In this document: piece by piece, positions 40,516-51,385 of the stretch
How the letters are laid out: the number at the start of each line of letters is the position of its first letter
Numbering within the stretch: the stretch's first letter is position 1
Origin: Methylicorpusculum sp.
GTDB taxonomy: Bacteria; Pseudomonadota; Gammaproteobacteria; Methylococcales; Methylomonadaceae
Reading direction: 5' to 3'
DNA length: 64,000 bases
NCBI RefSeq assembly: GCF_030651835.1
Contig: NZ_JAUSBX010000038.1
Location: 24,366-88,365 of the forward strand
Made by a program: the position numbers and the translations under genes
The notes under the pieces: model-generated
Told to the model about the DNA's origin: nothing
The model's input: only the letters and a program-made list of their open reading frames with translations
Database searches by the model: none

Positions 40516-43233
40516 TCAAAACTCATAAACAAACTCCTCATCAGCCACACTGACATGCACCCGGTCAATCGACTTACCTTCCATCATCCGGGTTAAAAAC
40601 TCGGCGCTGATGCTGGATAACAGGGTATTGGTTAAAATAGAGTCAATCATCCGCCCACCGCTTTCCAGTTCCGTACAGCGGCTGGCAATCAGCTTGATGA
40701 CCTCTTCATCATAGGTAAACGGAACTTTATGACTTTCTGCAATACGTTTTTTGATGCGGCCCAGTTGCAAACGGGTTATGGCGGCAATCATTTCGTCGCT
40801 GAGCGGGTAATAAGGAATGACGACCAAACGGCCTAACAACGCGGGCGGAAATACTTTTAACAAGGGTTCGCGTAGAGCTTTGGCAATGCCTTCGGGTTCC
40901 GGCATGAGATCAGGGTCTTTGCAAAGATTACTGATCAATTCGGTGCCTGCATTGGTGGTCAATAAAATCAGCGTGTTCTTGAAATCAATGACCCGCCCTT
41001 CTCCGTCTTCCATCCAGCCTTTATCAAACACCTGGAAGAAGATTTCATGGACATCGGGATGCGCTTTTTCAACTTCGTCCAGCAGCACCACAGAATAAGG
41101 TCTGCGTCTGACCGCTTCGGTGAGCACACCGCCTTCACCGTAGCCGACATAGCCGGGAGGCGCGCCTTTTAAGGTCGATACGGTATGCGCTTCCTGGTAT
41201 TCGCTCATATTGATGGTGATGACATTTTGCTCACCACCGTAAAGCGTTTCCGCAAGTGCCAGGGCTGTTTCGGTTTTACCTACGCCCGAGGTGCCTGCCA
41301 ACATGAAAACACCTATCGGTTTATTCGGATTATCCAAACCGGCACGTGAGGTTTGTATCCGTTTGGCGATCATCTCCAGCGCGTGACGTTGGCCGATAAT
41401 GCGTTGTTCGATGTTGTCAGCCAGATGAATGATGGTTTCAATTTCATTCTTGACCATGCGTCCGACGGGTATGCCTGTCCAGTCGCCAACCACAGAAGCG
41501 ACAGCCTGCGCATCAACGCTGGGTAAAATAAGCGGTGATTCGCCCTGAAGTTCGTGTAATTTAACTTGCAGGGCTTTGAGTTCTTCCAGCAGTTTTTCAC
41601 GGGAAACGGGGTCGGCGGTAGTCCCTGCAGCTTCATCGGCGGCTTTTTCCAAATCGCTTGCAGTGCCTTCCACTTTGCCTGTTAATGCGCGCAGTTGTGA
41701 GCGTATATCGAGAATATTTTTGACTAAATCACGTTCGGTGTTCCAACGCGCTTCCAAGCCTGTCAATCGCTCAGTTTCACTCGCCAAGTGTTCCATGGCC
41801 ACTGTTTCCCTGTCTTTGATATCGATGCCTACGGCTTTTTCACGGGCAATAATTTCCAGTTCGGTATTGAGCGCATTGATGCGTTTGCGGCAGTCATCCA
41901 CTTCTGCAGGTACGGCATGTTGACTGATAGCTACTCGAGCGGAAGCCGTATCGAGCAAACTGACTGATTTATCAGGCAGTTGCCGGGCAGGAATATACCG
42001 GTGTGACAATCTGACCGAGGCTTCCAAAGCCTCATCCAGCACTTGCACTTTATGATGTTTTTCCATCACCGAAGCCACCCCGCGCATCATCAGAATAGCT
42101 TTTTCCTCGCTGGGCTCATGCACTTGCACAACCTGAAAACGCCGGGTCAAGGCCGGGTCTTTTTCGATGTGTTTTTTGTATTCGGCCCAGGTTGTTGCCG
42201 CAACCGTTCTCAGCGTACCGCGGGCTAAAGCCGGTTTCAACAGATTAGCTGCATCGCCGGTTCCGGCAGCACCGCCAGCCCCTACCAAAGTATGCGCTTC
42301 GTCGATGAACAAAATGATGGGCTTTTCGGACGATTGAACTTCTTCAATCACCTGACGCAGGCGGTTTTCAAACTCACCTTTCATGCTGGCTCCAGCCTGC
42401 AGCAAGCCGACATCCAGCGTGCGTAGCGTCACGTCCTGCAAAGAAGGAGGAACATCGCCTGCAACAATTTTCTGGGCAAAACCTTCGACAACGGCTGTTT
42501 TACCCACCCCGGCCTCGCCGGTCAGAATGGGATTGTTTTGACGGCGGCGCATTAAAATATCGATCACCTGCCTTATTTCTTCATCTCGACCCACGATAGG
42601 GTCCATTTTGCCCAGTCGGGCCTGTTCAGTTAAATCGACAGTGAATTGTTTAAGCGCTTCCTGTTTACCCATTTGAGCGGGCGACATTGCCCCGCTGGCT
42701 TCTCCGGGAACCGCGCCGCCACCCACCTGAAAACCGTCGCTGCTGCGCAAACCTTCTTCCGGTGAGCCGCTGACGATTTCCGCAAATCGCTCGGTCAAAA
42801 GATCAGGCTTAATTTTATCGAACTCTTTGGAAATGGCTTGCAAAGCATGCGTCAAGCCTTTGGTTTTGAGAATCCCGACAACCAGGTGACCGGAACGGAC
42901 CTGCGATTCGCCGAACATCAAAGTACCATAGACCCAACCCCGCTCCACGGCGTCTTCAACGTGCGTCGACAAATCGGAAATAGACGTAGAACCTCTTGGG
43001 AGCCGATCCAGGGATTCGGTAAAATCTCTGGCAAGTTTTGATGGGTCAATATTAAATTGACGAATGATTTTGTGAAGATCCGAGTCTTGCAACTGGAGTA
43101 TCTGGTGTAACCAGTGAGCGAGTTCGACATAGGGATTGCCGCGCATTTTACAGAATACGGTCGCTCCTTCTATGGATTTGTAACACACGGCGTTCAGTTT
43201 ACCGAATAATGCGACACGGCTTATTTCACTCAT
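40516..43233 (-). CDS. clpV: T6SS ATPase ClpV (TssH)
   Basis: Two AAA modules: [78 protein letters not shown]. Confidence 0.97.
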   Translation of the reverse strand: MSEISRVALFGKLNAVCYKSIEGATVFCKMRGNPYVELAHWLHQILQLQDSDLHKIIRQFNIDPSKLARDFTESLDRLPRGSTSISDLSTHVEDAVERGWVYGTLMFGESQVRSGHLVVGILKTKGLTHALQAISKEFDKIKPDLLTERFAEIVSGSPEEGLRSSDGFQVGGGAVPGEASGAMSPAQMGKQEALKQFTVDLTEQARLGKMDPIVGRDEEIRQVIDILMRRRQNNPILTGEAGVGKTAVVEGFAQKIVAGDVPPSLQDVTLRTLDVGLLQAGASMKGEFENRLRQVIEEVQSSEKPIILFIDEAHTLVGAGGAAGTGDAANLLKPALARGTLRTVAATTWAEYKKHIEKDPALTRRFQVVQVHEPSEEKAILMMRGVASVMEKHHKVQVLDEALEASVRLSHRYIPARQLPDKSVSLLDTASARVAISQHAVPAEVDDCRKRINALNTELEIIAREKAVGIDIKDRETVAMEHLASETERLTGLEARWNTERDLVKNILDIRSQLRALTGKVEGTASDLEKAADEAAGTTADPVSREKLLEELKALQVKLHELQGESPLILPSVDAQAVASVVGDWTGIPVGRMVKNEIETIIHLADNIEQRIIGQRHALEMIAKRIQTSRAGLDNPNKPIGVFMLAGTSGVGKTETALALAETLYGGEQNVITINMSEYQEAHTVSTLKGAPPGYVGYGEGGVLTEAVRRRPYSVVLLDEVEKAHPDVHEIFFQVFDKGWMEDGEGRVIDFKNTLILLTTNAGTELISNLCKDPDLMPEPEGIAKALREPLLKVFPPALLGRLVVIPYYPLSDEMIAAITRLQLGRIKKRIAESHKVPFTYDEEVIKLIASRCTELESGGRMIDSILTNTLLSSISAEFLTRMMEGKSIDRVHVSVADEEFVYEF

Positions 43234-43261
43234 AATTCACTCCAGCTTCATTATTATTGAC

Positions 43262-44281
43262 TTAACTTTGCAATGGGTTGAGCAGCAAATCATCAGCATC
43301 GTCTTCAGATTGACGCGGCCCCAACCAGCTTGTCCAACCGAGACTCGAATTTCCATCAAGACGTGTCATAGGCACTTGATCTTTTCTTAATATCAGATTG
43401 ACATCCCAATTAAACTCAAAACCGGTGTAATTTCGGACAATCGCAATCAAAATCTCCAGCCGTTGACCCGCAGGCAACAAACTGAGGTATTCATTCAGCA
43501 TCAAGGGGCCGAATAAAATCCTGAATTTATGCTGACAACTCCATACCTGCGAACCCAGCACCACCGACAGACCCAGACTACCGGTTTTGGGTGACTCCCC
43601 TAGCCGGGTTAAATCCTCTTCTTCAATCGTCAACCATTCGCCGATAAACTCATCCAGTTTTACCGGCAGTTTAAAAAAATCGGCCAATATGGCTATCAGC
43701 CCGTCCGCATTTTTAGCCTGATTAGATAACAAGCCAATGTAATGTAATTTAGCCAAATCCGGCATGGCGTCCCGCTTTTGAAGCGCTTCATCACCGATAC
43801 CGGATAATGACCCCAAAAAGCCGGCAAAACGATCCTGATTTGGCCGGTCGAAACTGAAAGCCGGTTCAGTATTGGCTTTTGCCCGATAAAACAAACTGAT
43901 CATCCGGTGATGAAAAATGTCTGAAAACCGGGCCAGCGTATGATCGTGAAAGTTATGCTCCCTGCTTCGCACATATTCTGTCAGATGCAAAGGCATGGCC
44001 CCATTCGGTCCAAACAAACCCAAAAAACGCTGGTTCAATCGGGCCGGTTTGCCATCGTGCGCCGGAATAAATTGGCTGAGTGTCGACGACTCAAATGCCA
44101 TGGAGACTTCTTGACCAAATCTTACGGCGTCATCAACGGGCCGATAGGATTGGCCAATTAAAGGTTTATCATCATGGCAACATTCAATCAGCCGTAAAGC
44201 ATGAAAAAAACCATATTGGTAGGGCGCCTTGAGCAAGCCCTCTGCTAAATCATTTTTCTTCGACCCATTCTCGCCGGCCAT
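43262..44281 (-). CDS. tssG: T6SS baseplate protein TssG
   Basis: TssG-like (YQYGFFHALRLIECCHDDKPLIGQSYRP..., FLGLFGPNGAMPLHLTEYVRSR); downstream of tssF. Confidence 0.95.
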   Translation of the reverse strand: MAGENGSKKNDLAEGLLKAPYQYGFFHALRLIECCHDDKPLIGQSYRPVDDAVRFGQEVSMAFESSTLSQFIPAHDGKPARLNQRFLGLFGPNGAMPLHLTEYVRSREHNFHDHTLARFSDIFHHRMISLFYRAKANTEPAFSFDRPNQDRFAGFLGSLSGIGDEALQKRDAMPDLAKLHYIGLLSNQAKNADGLIAILADFFKLPVKLDEFIGEWLTIEEEDLTRLGESPKTGSLGLSVVLGSQVWSCQHKFRILFGPLMLNEYLSLLPAGQRLEILIAIVRNYTGFEFNWDVNLILRKDQVPMTRLDGNSSLGWTSWLGPRQSEDDADDLLLNPLQS

Positions 44282-46125
44282 CTGATTATTTCTCCACGAT
44301 CCGAGGATTGCACCACGGTTTCAGTAAAAGAGTTGATGGATATATAGCGGGCCAGAAAGTTTTCCAGCACGGCCCCCATCAAGAATACGCCACTGCCTTC
44401 AAAAGCAGATTCATCAAAATTAAGGGTTATTTCCAGGCCACGGCCAAAAACGATAGGTCCGGCCGTATTGATACGCCTGACGATCGCATTCGCCTGAATA
44501 GATGACAAGCCCTCAATCTGGTTGGTAATGGCCGCAACGTTGTATTCACTGTATAGCCTTAATAAACTCCTCAATGCGGTCGCTCCTTCTTGAGCATTAC
44601 GGTCTATCAGGCTTAAATAATTCAATGACAAATGATTGATCAAACTCCAGTTTGCATTGCTATAGGCATTGGACGCCCTGGGTTTAGTCGGACCTGAAAG
44701 GCAACGGATACTGTTTACCGGCGCACCTTTTTGCATGGTGAAATCGGTTTTTCCGCCGCCCAAAGGCATTTGCAAAGGCAAATCACGATTACTGCATAAG
44801 GTCTTTATCGATAATTGCTTAAGGCCTTTACTGTAAGGCGCCGATTGTCCATCGACCAGAGCAATAAAAATTTCATTGCCTATATAGCTGGATCTCGGCC
44901 CCTGACGTTTTTGTTTTGACGAAGCCACGCGTTGCTGACGGTACAAAGAGTAATAGGCCGGCGAGCTGTCATGATTGCGCTCATCGCTGTATTGATAAAA
45001 AGGCTGAAACTCCCGTTTTTCAGTCGCATCACCCTCCCCGGTTCCGATGACTTCCTTAATCTGGCACACCTCAAAATCCATGGGTCTGGATCGATCCGGA
45101 ATGACATGGAACTCGGATAACTTCTGATCGATATGGATGGGATCGGCGTGCTTGGGAAACAGGTTAATTGCGGGGGTGCAAAACAAGGCAAATTGCGAAC
45201 TATCAACGGCACTGATCAGTTTTGCATGACTGCGTTTAAGCAGGACAATCACGTCCATTTCCTGAGCGTCACAGTGATTTACGGCATCCGCAAATCCGTT
45301 TAACCCGACAAACATAAACCGCTCCGGAAATGCAAAGTATTCCTGTAATAAGCGGTAACCTTGGAATGAACGGGGAGAATAGTTTAGTAAGGCTTCATCA
45401 TCGGAAAAGCCAAGCCTGCTGATCGCATTTTCCTTTACCAGATGTTGCCAGGTGTAAGGTTTTTCGGTTGATTGCATGCAAACGGCCAATGAGTCGCCGA
45501 TTAATTGTTCATAGAGTTGCATGGGCAATTCACCATGACCTCTTAAAAAAACCGGCAGAGAATCTAAGGCAAGCCCATTGAATTTTAACCCTGCCGAAGT
45601 TTTCAGACGAAGGCGAAGCGCTGCTTTCACCCCCTTTAAGCTTGGCACACCCAGATTTGAGACGGCGCCAAGATTGGGTAAATATTCCGCCTGCGTAATT
45701 TGCAAGGGCCATAGTTTGACCTCATGCGCGGTTCGGTATTCACAAGGGGTTTGTTCGCCTTTTCCCGTCTGGCTGCGTAAAGCGGTGCCTCTTTCGATAG
45801 CAAAACCTTCATTCAATGAGCCTTCTGCCAAGTCAGGCTGAAATTGAACAACGGTCATTGATGGCGTGGGCTCCAGATAGTTGGGGTAAATCATTTCCAG
45901 CAAATGCTGGGTAAATCGGGGGAACTCGGCGTCAAGTTTCAGCTGAACCCGGGCGGCCAAAAAGGCAAAGCCTTCCAGTAGTCTTTCAACATAAGGATCT
46001 GCGCATTCAAAGCTGTCCATGCCTAATCGTGCTGCAATTTTGGGAAATTCAGCAGCAAACTCCCCACCCATTTCACGTAAATGGTGTAATTCCGTGTTGT
46101 AATATTTCAACAATCTTGGATCCAT
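44245..46125 (-). CDS. tssF: T6SS baseplate protein TssF
   Basis: MDPRLLKYYNTELHHLREMGGEFAAEFPKIAARLGM, DPYVERLLEGFAFLAARVQLKLDAEFPRFTQHLLEMIYPNYL. Confidence 0.97.
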   Translation of the reverse strand: MDPRLLKYYNTELHHLREMGGEFAAEFPKIAARLGMDSFECADPYVERLLEGFAFLAARVQLKLDAEFPRFTQHLLEMIYPNYLEPTPSMTVVQFQPDLAEGSLNEGFAIERGTALRSQTGKGEQTPCEYRTAHEVKLWPLQITQAEYLPNLGAVSNLGVPSLKGVKAALRLRLKTSAGLKFNGLALDSLPVFLRGHGELPMQLYEQLIGDSLAVCMQSTEKPYTWQHLVKENAISRLGFSDDEALLNYSPRSFQGYRLLQEYFAFPERFMFVGLNGFADAVNHCDAQEMDVIVLLKRSHAKLISAVDSSQFALFCTPAINLFPKHADPIHIDQKLSEFHVIPDRSRPMDFEVCQIKEVIGTGEGDATEKREFQPFYQYSDERNHDSSPAYYSLYRQQRVASSKQKRQGPRSSYIGNEIFIALVDGQSAPYSKGLKQLSIKTLCSNRDLPLQMPLGGGKTDFTMQKGAPVNSIRCLSGPTKPRASNAYSNANWSLINHLSLNYLSLIDRNAQEGATALRSLLRLYSEYNVAAITNQIEGLSSIQANAIVRRINTAGPIVFGRGLEITLNFDESAFEGSGVFLMGAVLENFLARYISINSFTETVVQSSDRGEIIRWPARMGRRKMI

Positions 46126-46128
46126 GGT

Positions 46129-46629
46129 TCAGCTACCCATATCGCGTAAATTCACATCACCGGTCAGCATATTAATTTCTGTCCGTAAATAAAGATGGAT
46201 CGGTAATGGTTGCGCCCATAAATTGGCCTCAATATCAAAACTGATGGCTTGCTGATTCATCATGTCCGAGGCGAAAACCCTGACCGTTAAACTATGAGGC
46301 AAAATACGCGGCTCAAAGACGGTGATGGCTTGTTTCAGTTTTCTTTCAATATCTGACAGATTGGCGCCCACCACCGAAGTGCCGGCCAAATGTTTTATGC
46401 CGAAATTGATAACCGACTGGGCCACTTCGGGATAATCCGTCAAATCAGTAACCGACTCAAACGAATCCGCATTTAATAACCAGGAAACGTCTCTCAGTAC
46501 CGACTGCCTTAATTTATTCATCGACAAAACCCGCTTATCTCTGGATTCAACCTGAGAATTCGGCTCATCATCAGTCAACCTGTCAAGTAAGGAAGGTTGC
46601 AGGCGCTCTTTTTGGGTTAGCTCGGCCAT
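46129..46629 (-). CDS. tssE: T6SS baseplate protein TssE
   Basis: gp25-like (LRQSVLRDVSWLLNADSFES, YPEVAQSVINFGIKHLAGTSV). Confidence 0.94.
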   Translation of the reverse strand: MAELTQKERLQPSLLDRLTDDEPNSQVESRDKRVLSMNKLRQSVLRDVSWLLNADSFESVTDLTDYPEVAQSVINFGIKHLAGTSVVGANLSDIERKLKQAITVFEPRILPHSLTVRVFASDMMNQQAISFDIEANLWAQPLPIHLYLRTEINMLTGDVNLRDMGS

Positions 46630-46632
46630 GAC

Positions 46633-47433
46633 TCAATCAGCAGTGTCAGAAAAACTGATTTCACGTATATCCATCAAGGCATAATCGTTATTATTGGTGC
46701 TCAGTAAGCGCTGTCCCTGGCCGATAAAAAGTCCCTCGTCCGGCTCTTGCCATTCGGTCATTCTCGCCAGTTTTATAGCAGCGTCCGGGTGCATTTCTGA
46801 ATTGACATAACGTGTTGGAATCAAGCCAACCGTTTCGCCACCATTTTGCCAAACCAGTTGTACGGGCGACCAAACCAGGTCGCGCAGATCTTCGGGGGCT
46901 TCTAGTTGAAGGGCTTTGATATGCTGAAAAGGCACCCAGTAATACTGTCCGTTGATGATGGTTTCCAGCATGGGACCTATGCGAACATCGGCATCCGCCA
47001 GCCACTCAAAGCTTTCTCCGTTAATCGAACCGGCTGTTGCAGGCGCACTGTCAAAAGCGTGCTCTCGCAAACTTTTTGCTTCCTGATATTTTTGTTGTGC
47101 CGTCAATTTTAGCGCTTGGAGTAATAAGGCCATCCACTGTTGAGGTTCACCAAAAATCAACGGCGTTTTCAAACCGGCGAAAACTTCATTCCGCAATACT
47201 TCGCAGCGTAAGGCTTCACGATACGTTTGCACCATCGCCAGCGTTGCCGCATCCATGTCAGCCAGCACATTGAGCTGGGTTAAGGCACGTTCCCATTGAC
47301 CCAGAATCGACAAAAGCTGAAAGAGATAAATTCTATATTTGACGTTAGCCGGATCTTTTCTCACAGATTGTTGAATATCAGCTAACGCTTGGTCAAGATT
47401 GCCGTCTTTTAAGGCTTGTTCACTGTTCAACAT
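46633..47433 (-). CDS. tagJ: ImpE/TagJ-family T6SS accessory protein
   Basis: TPR-like N-terminus (ALADIQQSVRKDPANVKYRIYLFQLLSILGQWERALTQL) and ImpE C-terminus (YYWVPFQHIKALQLEAPEDLRDLVW). Confidence 0.92.
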   Translation of the reverse strand: MLNSEQALKDGNLDQALADIQQSVRKDPANVKYRIYLFQLLSILGQWERALTQLNVLADMDAATLAMVQTYREALRCEVLRNEVFAGLKTPLIFGEPQQWMALLLQALKLTAQQKYQEAKSLREHAFDSAPATAGSINGESFEWLADADVRIGPMLETIINGQYYWVPFQHIKALQLEAPEDLRDLVWSPVQLVWQNGGETVGLIPTRYVNSEMHPDAAIKLARMTEWQEPDEGLFIGQGQRLLSTNNNDYALMDIREISFSDTAD

Positions 47434-47470
47434 GACTTTATCACCGGCTCTTTTAAATCAATATCACTAT

Positions 47471-47496
47471 AAAAAGTGGGCGGCCTAAACCGCCCA
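47471..47496 (-). terminator. Intrinsic terminator/attenuator downstream of hcp
   Basis: On minus strand TGGGCGG-TTTAGG-CCGCCCA followed by CTTTTT; between hcp stop and tagJ start. Confidence 0.75.
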
Positions 47497-47552
47497 TTCA
47501 TAAGGATTAAAGCATCCTTAAACCTGCTAACTTAGAAAAAAACAGGGCACTA

Positions 47553-48044
47553 TCAGATTTTATTTTTGACCTTGTTAACACTTAAATCATAACCTTTAGC
47601 TTCACCTTTTTTGGCGGTACCGCCTTTTTCGAATTGGTTATATTGCACTGTAATGCCAATATAGTTGATGCTAAACGATTCACTCGGTCTGTCGCCACCA
47701 CTGCTCATGCTGTAGCTGCTTATGATGGGATTTTCCAAAATAATTTCGAGGTACTCCTGGCCTTCAGCATCTTTGCCGCCCGTTTGAATAAAATGAAACG
47801 TCGCTTTGGTAAGCGATTTACCGCAAGCCGCTTCCTGAAATAACTGTGCAGACGCTATGTCCATGCTTTTGGTGACTGTAACTTCAGAAAAAGAAGGATT
47901 ACTGGTATCACGATCTGCACCGGCTCCGCTGGTACTTATTGCCCGGCCTACGCCCCATTGCAATGAGTCCAGAGTTATCCAGCCTTCATGCTTGGCCGTT
48001 TTTGAATCACCTTTTAGTTCCGGTTCAAATTTTAATAAAATCAT
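47553..48044 (-). CDS. hcp: T6SS Hcp tube protein (TssD)
   Basis: Hcp-like (DSLQWGVGRAIS, SFSEVTVTKSMDIASAQLFQEAACGK, GGDRPSESFSINYIGITVQY). Confidence 0.95.
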   Translation of the reverse strand: MILLKFEPELKGDSKTAKHEGWITLDSLQWGVGRAISTSGAGADRDTSNPSFSEVTVTKSMDIASAQLFQEAACGKSLTKATFHFIQTGGKDAEGQEYLEIILENPIISSYSMSSGGDRPSESFSINYIGITVQYNQFEKGGTAKKGEAKGYDLSVNKVKNKI

Positions 48045-48216
48045 TTTTCTCTCCTCAAAATAATATGACTGAAAATCACTGTTTTAGGTAAATCCTAGTC
48101 GGTATTTACCCATTTCACTTAAATGTAGTATCTATCCTTTTACACTCAAGCTGCACTCTAACCATAAGGCAATCCCTGATTATGCCTTCTATCAAAAAAA
48201 ACTGTTAAGCAGAAAC

Positions 48217-49713
48217 TTAGCCACCTTTTTGTGAAGGTAGTTTGGAGGTTAATCGCAAAGAAACGGTTAAGCCTTCCAACTGATAATGCGGCCTTAAATA
48301 AAACTTTGACGCATAGTAGCCGGGATTACCCTCGACTTCTTCAACCACCACTTCGGCGGCAGACAAAGGACGAATGGCTTTATCTTCTTCCGTCGCTAAT
48401 CCCGGATTGGTTAATACATAATTACTGATCCAGCTATTCAGCCATCTTTCCATATCGTCACGCTCTTTGAATGAACCGATTTTATCTCGCACGATACATT
48501 TAAGGTAATGGGCAAAACGGCAGGTCGCGAACAAATAAGGCAGTCTCGCTGCCAGGTTGGCATTGGCCGTTGCATCGGGATCATCGTATTCAGCCGGTTT
48601 ATGCAGCGATTGCGCCCCGATAAAGGCGGCAAAATCTGAATTCTTTTTATGTATCAACGGCATGAATCCGGATTTAGCCAGCTCGGCTTCACGGCGATCA
48701 CTGATAGCAATTTCGGTTGGGCACTTCATGTCGACGCCACCGTCATCCGTCGGAAACGTATGAACAGGTAAGCCTTCGACTGCACCGCCTGACTCTATGC
48801 CGCGAATTCTTGAACACCAGCCGTAGAGCTTAAATGAGCGGTTGATGTTGGTCGCCATCGCATAAGCGGCATTAGACCAAGTGTAGTTATTGCTGTTGGC
48901 GGCTTCGGTATCTTCTTCGAAATCAAAATCTTCAACTGGATCGGTTTTGGCGCCGTAGGGTAAACGGGACAGAAAACGCGGCATCGCCAAACCCAGATAT
49001 TTTGAATCATCAGAGTCACGCAAAGATCGCCATGCAGCATAATCCGGCGTAGAAAATATTTTGGTCAAGTCACGAGGATTGGCAAGCTCGCCCCAAGAAT
49101 CCATTTGCAATGTTGAAGGGGCCACGCCGGTTATGAAAGGGGCATGGGATGCCGCCGAGATTTGCGCAATTTGCCCCAACAGGTCCACGTCTTGCGGCGA
49201 ATGATCAAAATAATAATCACCCATCAAGCAACCAAATGGTTCGCCGCCAAATTGTCCGAATTCCTCTTCATAAAGCTTTTTGAACAAAGGGCTTTGATCC
49301 CAGGATGTTCCCTTGAATTTTTTAAGCGTCTTGCCCAGCTCATTCTTGGAAATATTCATCACCCGGATTTTAAGCATCTCATCCGTTTCAGTGTTGTTCA
49401 CCATGTAATGAAGCCCGCGCCAAGTGCCTTCCAACTTTTGATAATCCGCGTGATGAAGGATCAAATTGACTTGATCGGTTAGCTTTTTGTCAATTTGAGC
49501 AATAATCGATTGGATCGATTGAATCGCATCATCCGACACCAGCGAAGTATCTTTTAAAACGAACTCGGCCAGGGTTTGAACCGCATTCTCAACCTCTTGC
49601 TTGGCTCTGTCAGACTTGGGTTTAAATTCCTTATTCAATAACGATGAAAAATCGCTGACTTCGCCGACTTGTTCAGTGACTTGCGCTTCTGTAACTTTTT
49701 CTGTTTCTGCCAT
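48217..49713 (-). CDS. tssC: T6SS sheath large subunit TssC
   Basis: TssC motifs (ILHHADYQKLEGTWRGLHYMVNNTETDEMLKIRVMNISK, FGCLMGDYYFDHSPQDVDLLGQIAQISAASHAPFI). Confidence 0.98.
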   Translation of the reverse strand: MAETEKVTEAQVTEQVGEVSDFSSLLNKEFKPKSDRAKQEVENAVQTLAEFVLKDTSLVSDDAIQSIQSIIAQIDKKLTDQVNLILHHADYQKLEGTWRGLHYMVNNTETDEMLKIRVMNISKNELGKTLKKFKGTSWDQSPLFKKLYEEEFGQFGGEPFGCLMGDYYFDHSPQDVDLLGQIAQISAASHAPFITGVAPSTLQMDSWGELANPRDLTKIFSTPDYAAWRSLRDSDDSKYLGLAMPRFLSRLPYGAKTDPVEDFDFEEDTEAANSNNYTWSNAAYAMATNINRSFKLYGWCSRIRGIESGGAVEGLPVHTFPTDDGGVDMKCPTEIAISDRREAELAKSGFMPLIHKKNSDFAAFIGAQSLHKPAEYDDPDATANANLAARLPYLFATCRFAHYLKCIVRDKIGSFKERDDMERWLNSWISNYVLTNPGLATEEDKAIRPLSAAEVVVEEVEGNPGYYASKFYLRPHYQLEGLTVSLRLTSKLPSQKGG

Positions 49714-49716
49714 GGC

Positions 49717-50235
49717 TTATTCTCCCCCTTCGACAGTTTTATCAGTCGGTTTGGGTGCTGCGGTGAGTGATTGCAAAAGTGCCGGATCGTTAATGACTTT
49801 GGCAATTAATTCTTCTGCGCCACCCTTACCGTCCATGTAAGTCACCAGATTCGCCAGTTGAGTTCTCGCTTCCAGCAATTTGTTGAGTCCATCCACTTTT
49901 CTTGCCACGGCTGCCGGAGAAAAATCGTCCATGCTATCGAAGGTTATATCCACATTCAGATTACCTTCCCCGGTCAAAGTGTTGGGCACAGTAAAAGCTA
50001 CTCTTGGTTTCATTGCTTTCAGTCTGTCATCAAAGTTGTCGACGTCGATTTCAAGCATTTTTCGATCTGCAACCGGTGCCAGCGGATCAGCCGGTTTTCC
50101 CGATAAATCAGCCAGAACCCCCATTACAAAAGGCAACTGAACTTTTTTCTCTGCCCCATAAAGTTCAACATCGTATTCAATCTGAACTCTGGGCGCGCGG
50201 TTACGTGCAATAAATTTTTGACTACTTTCAGCCAT
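49717..50235 (-). CDS. tssB: T6SS sheath small subunit TssB
   Basis: RAPRVQIEYDVELYGAEKKVQLPFVMGVLADLSG; immediately upstream of tssC. Confidence 0.98.
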   Translation of the reverse strand: MAESSQKFIARNRAPRVQIEYDVELYGAEKKVQLPFVMGVLADLSGKPADPLAPVADRKMLEIDVDNFDDRLKAMKPRVAFTVPNTLTGEGNLNVDITFDSMDDFSPAAVARKVDGLNKLLEARTQLANLVTYMDGKGGAEELIAKVINDPALLQSLTAAPKPTDKTVEGGE

Positions 50236-50284
50236 TGACTATCTCCTCAATTGAAAATACACACAGTGGTGCTACTCAAATCTT

Positions 50285-51331
50285 TTATTCATCCTCTTCA
50301 TCTCTTACGCCTCTGATTAAATTAGCCTGACTAACGCCGTCAGGCGCAATATCCTTGAGCGCATCCATAAAACTTTTACCTACCAGACGTAAAGCACGTT
50401 CCAGAAAAATCGGCACCGGACTGGACGGTTCGTTTTTTTTGTAATAGTCGCAAATCAATTTGAGGGTGTTGATGACATCCTGATTATTATTGATGGCGCC
50501 TGAAATGGATTTTTGTGCGGCCTGTTGCTTCGGTTTATCGTCGGAATCACTGACTTCTGTCTCATCAGAATCGACTGAATCACTTACGCCTAGTGTATCC
50601 AGCCAATTTGACATAAGACCTTTGATATCTTTTAACAGATGCCTCAACTCATCAAAATTTGGCGCATTACTGATCCCAACTTCTTGCGTGACAAATTTCT
50701 CCAGGCTATTGAGGCTTTCAAGACCCTGTGCAATCCAAGCTTGTTTTTGTTGAAGCGCTTCGCTATCGGTGTCTTGTATAGCCGCCTCGATGGTTGACAA
50801 ACTGACGGGGTTTTCAATTTTCGAAACAGTCAGTTTTTCGGTTGCGATAAGCACATCTCTGAGTGTGAATCGCCCAATGGCTTTGGATTCGACTAAAGGC
50901 ACACTCTGTAATGGCCGCAAAATGGTTTCCTGGTCGCATAATGACATCAGGATATTGACGCGCTCGGTGGGATCGTTGTCATCATCCGGATCCAGTCGCG
51001 GATAAAGGCTATCCCATCGCTGCTGAACTAGGGTTTCGATCAGCTTAAGTCCGGTATGAAACCCCGAAACACCCTCGACAGCGATCAGCGAACGAAGGTA
51101 ATAAACCAGCACTCGCAAATCCCTTGTCCGCTCAAGCAAAGCTTCGGCGCTTTTTTTAATCTCTCGCCAATTAGGCGGTTCAGCTTCTACCAAGGTATCG
51201 CCGATTTGCTGTTCGGGTTTACCTTTTATATCTTTTTCCAGCGCTATAAAGTCCGGATCATATTCAAGATCGTCACCACAAACATTATCCGGATCGACAT
51301 CCTGCACATATTTTTCAATATCGATACTCAA
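50285..51331 (-). CDS. tssA: T6SS protein TssA
   Basis: ImpA N-terminal domain (DDLEYDPDFIALEKDIKG...EPPNWREIKKSAEALLERTRDLRVLVYYLRSL); TTG start at 51331 preceded by AAAGGAG. Confidence 0.94.
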   Translation of the reverse strand: MSIDIEKYVQDVDPDNVCGDDLEYDPDFIALEKDIKGKPEQQIGDTLVEAEPPNWREIKKSAEALLERTRDLRVLVYYLRSLIAVEGVSGFHTGLKLIETLVQQRWDSLYPRLDPDDDNDPTERVNILMSLCDQETILRPLQSVPLVESKAIGRFTLRDVLIATEKLTVSKIENPVSLSTIEAAIQDTDSEALQQKQAWIAQGLESLNSLEKFVTQEVGISNAPNFDELRHLLKDIKGLMSNWLDTLGVSDSVDSDETEVSDSDDKPKQQAAQKSISGAINNNQDVINTLKLICDYYKKNEPSSPVPIFLERALRLVGKSFMDALKDIAPDGVSQANLIRGVRDEEDE

Positions 51332-51385
51332 TGAATTGACTCCTTTTAAAATTATTGCTTTAACCTGATCCTGATGTTTCAAGAC

